From the NCBI GenBank assembly GCA_965219565.1, contig OZ244780.1, positions 558,001 to 622,000 of the forward strand: DNA of 64,000 nucleotides. The letters run 5' to 3'. The stretch's first letter is position 1. Each line of letters begins with the position of its first letter. This DNA is from DAOUJI01 sp965219565 (GTDB lineage Bacteria > Chloroflexota > Dehalococcoidia > Lucifugimonadales > JAGWBF01). The notes under the pieces were generated by a model. The model ran no database searches, was not told where the DNA came from, and was given only the letters and a program-made list of their open reading frames with translations. The position numbers were made by a program, and so were the translations under genes. Below are positions 63,345-64,000 of this stretch, piece after piece.

Positions 63345-64000
63345 ATGAACCTGAACCCGATACGCAGGCTGCTGAACGACAAGGACGAAAAGCCCCCGAT
63401 GCTGCTGGCGGTGACGCCGCCCAGGACCGGGGAGCGCACCATGCTCGGCGTGGAGAACATGCTCCAGTCCATCGCCGTCCCCGAACCCTTCTCCCTGGAG
63501 CTTGCCGGGGACGCGGACGGCGTGACCCTCCTGGCCCGCTGCCTCGACAGGGAGGTGGTGCAGGGCCAGATCGCCGCCCACTATCCCCAGGCCCGCATCC
63601 ACGAGGTGCAGGCCGAGGAAGACCCCCTGCGCCTGGTCGAGGGAGAGCAGGCGTGGGTCATGACGCTCAGGGCCGACGGCCCCGAGTACGTCCCGCTGCG
63701 CACCTTCCGCGACGACGACCTGCTCGACCCCGGCTCCGACCCCCTCATCGCCATCCTGGGCGCGCTGTCCAACCTCAAGGACGACGAGCGCGTCGTGGCG
63801 CGGCTGCTGCTGAACTCCCTGGGACCCGACTGGTCGCAGCACCACCTGGAGAAGGCCCATAGGCGTCCTGTGGAGGAGCGGCGCGACCCCTCCTACACCT
63901 ATCAGACCAGGCCGCTCCAGACGGACGGCGTGACCATGGCCGTCCTGGGCGTCGGCGCGGTCGCCGCCCTGCGAGCGTACCTGTGGGTGCAGGCCGGGGA
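63345..64000 (+). CDS. Probable T4SS DNA-transfer (coupling-type) protein, N-terminal part
   Basis: Open to the window end. Start chosen at the ATG of 63345 (AAGGAAG upstream); an in-frame ATG at 63279 with AAGGGAG is possible. The visible 218 residues begin MNLNPIRRLLNDKD and continue LLAVTPPRTGERTMLGVENM, an N-terminal domain typical of conjugation ATPases annotated as coupling/type IV DNA-transfer proteins in Gram-positive and Chloroflexota elements; a hydrophobic segment starts near 63930. The ATPase domain would lie beyond 64000. Confidence 0.6.
   Translation, partial: MNLNPIRRLLNDKDEKPPMLLAVTPPRTGERTMLGVENMLQSIAVPEPFSLELAGDADGVTLLARCLDREVVQGQIAAHYPQARIHEVQAEEDPLRLVEGEQAWVMTLRADGPEYVPLRTFRDDDLLDPGSDPLIAILGALSNLKDDERVVARLLLNSLGPDWSQHHLEKAHRRPVEERRDPSYTYQTRPLQTDGVTMAVLGVGAVAALRAYLWVQAG

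Noticed and set aside
1..64000. CRISPR array, tRNA or rRNA genes
   Set aside because: No regularly spaced repeats of the right size, and no tRNA T-loop or acceptor pattern was spotted in the intergenic stretches. A covariance scan was not possible.

Overview
The window is 64 kb of high-GC bacterial DNA, apart from a visibly more AT-rich stretch at about 20.4-32.6 kb. There is no rRNA gene or other taxonomic marker. Three features together suggest a Chloroflexota lineage (Dehalococcoidia/SAR202-like): large secreted proteins built from cadherin-like, FN3, LRR and PQQ repeats; a one-polypeptide sensor kinase/response regulator; and a plasmid-like module with a replication-relaxation protein, SNF2 helicase, Rad52, SSB and RadC. 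This is inference from gene content only.

Region 1 (1-20 kb) carries regulators and cell-surface or secreted proteins, nearly all on the minus strand: a tandem XRE protein (cut by the window start), a TPR protein, a small HTH protein, a 1772-residue repeat protein, a lipoprotein, and an apparent operon of a trypsin-like protease, a PQQ propeller protein and an LRR lipoprotein. A hybrid kinase/regulator reads divergently from that operon. A block of about 330-345 bp containing a clear sigma70-type promoter is present twice, once in front of the kinase and once with no gene behind it. Several genes here carry single-base lesions, which may be real decay or sequencing error.

Region 2 (20.4-32.6 kb) looks like a horizontally acquired defence island. 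It holds an overlapping two-gene cassette (HTH plus PLD-like protein, and a large helical protein), a small Cys-rich protein, a PD-(D/E)XK protein with a SEC-C tail cut by an IS3-family element that left a 3-bp target duplication, and a 1269-residue protein with a nuclease-like N-terminus. It ends at a fragment of a response-regulator gene.

Region 3 (32.6-39.2 kb) holds a sterol C-24-methyltransferase-like gene between two 25-bp direct repeats, an FN3 lipoprotein and a secreted metzincin-type metalloprotease.

Region 4 (39.2-64 kb) is part of a conjugative element. The minus-strand operon encodes a SNF2 helicase, DNA methyltransferase, RadC, SSB, Cas4-like nuclease, Rad52-like annealing protein, DnaG-like primase and small accessory proteins, with recurrent hairpins between genes. 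The methyltransferase gene is split by a 3.0-kb group II intron that also carries a membrane-protein ORF. After a regulatory gap, a plus-strand type IV secretion operon begins (TrbL/VirB6-like, two VirB2-like subunits, a PrgI-like fusion, VirB4, and the start of a coupling-type protein) and runs off the window.
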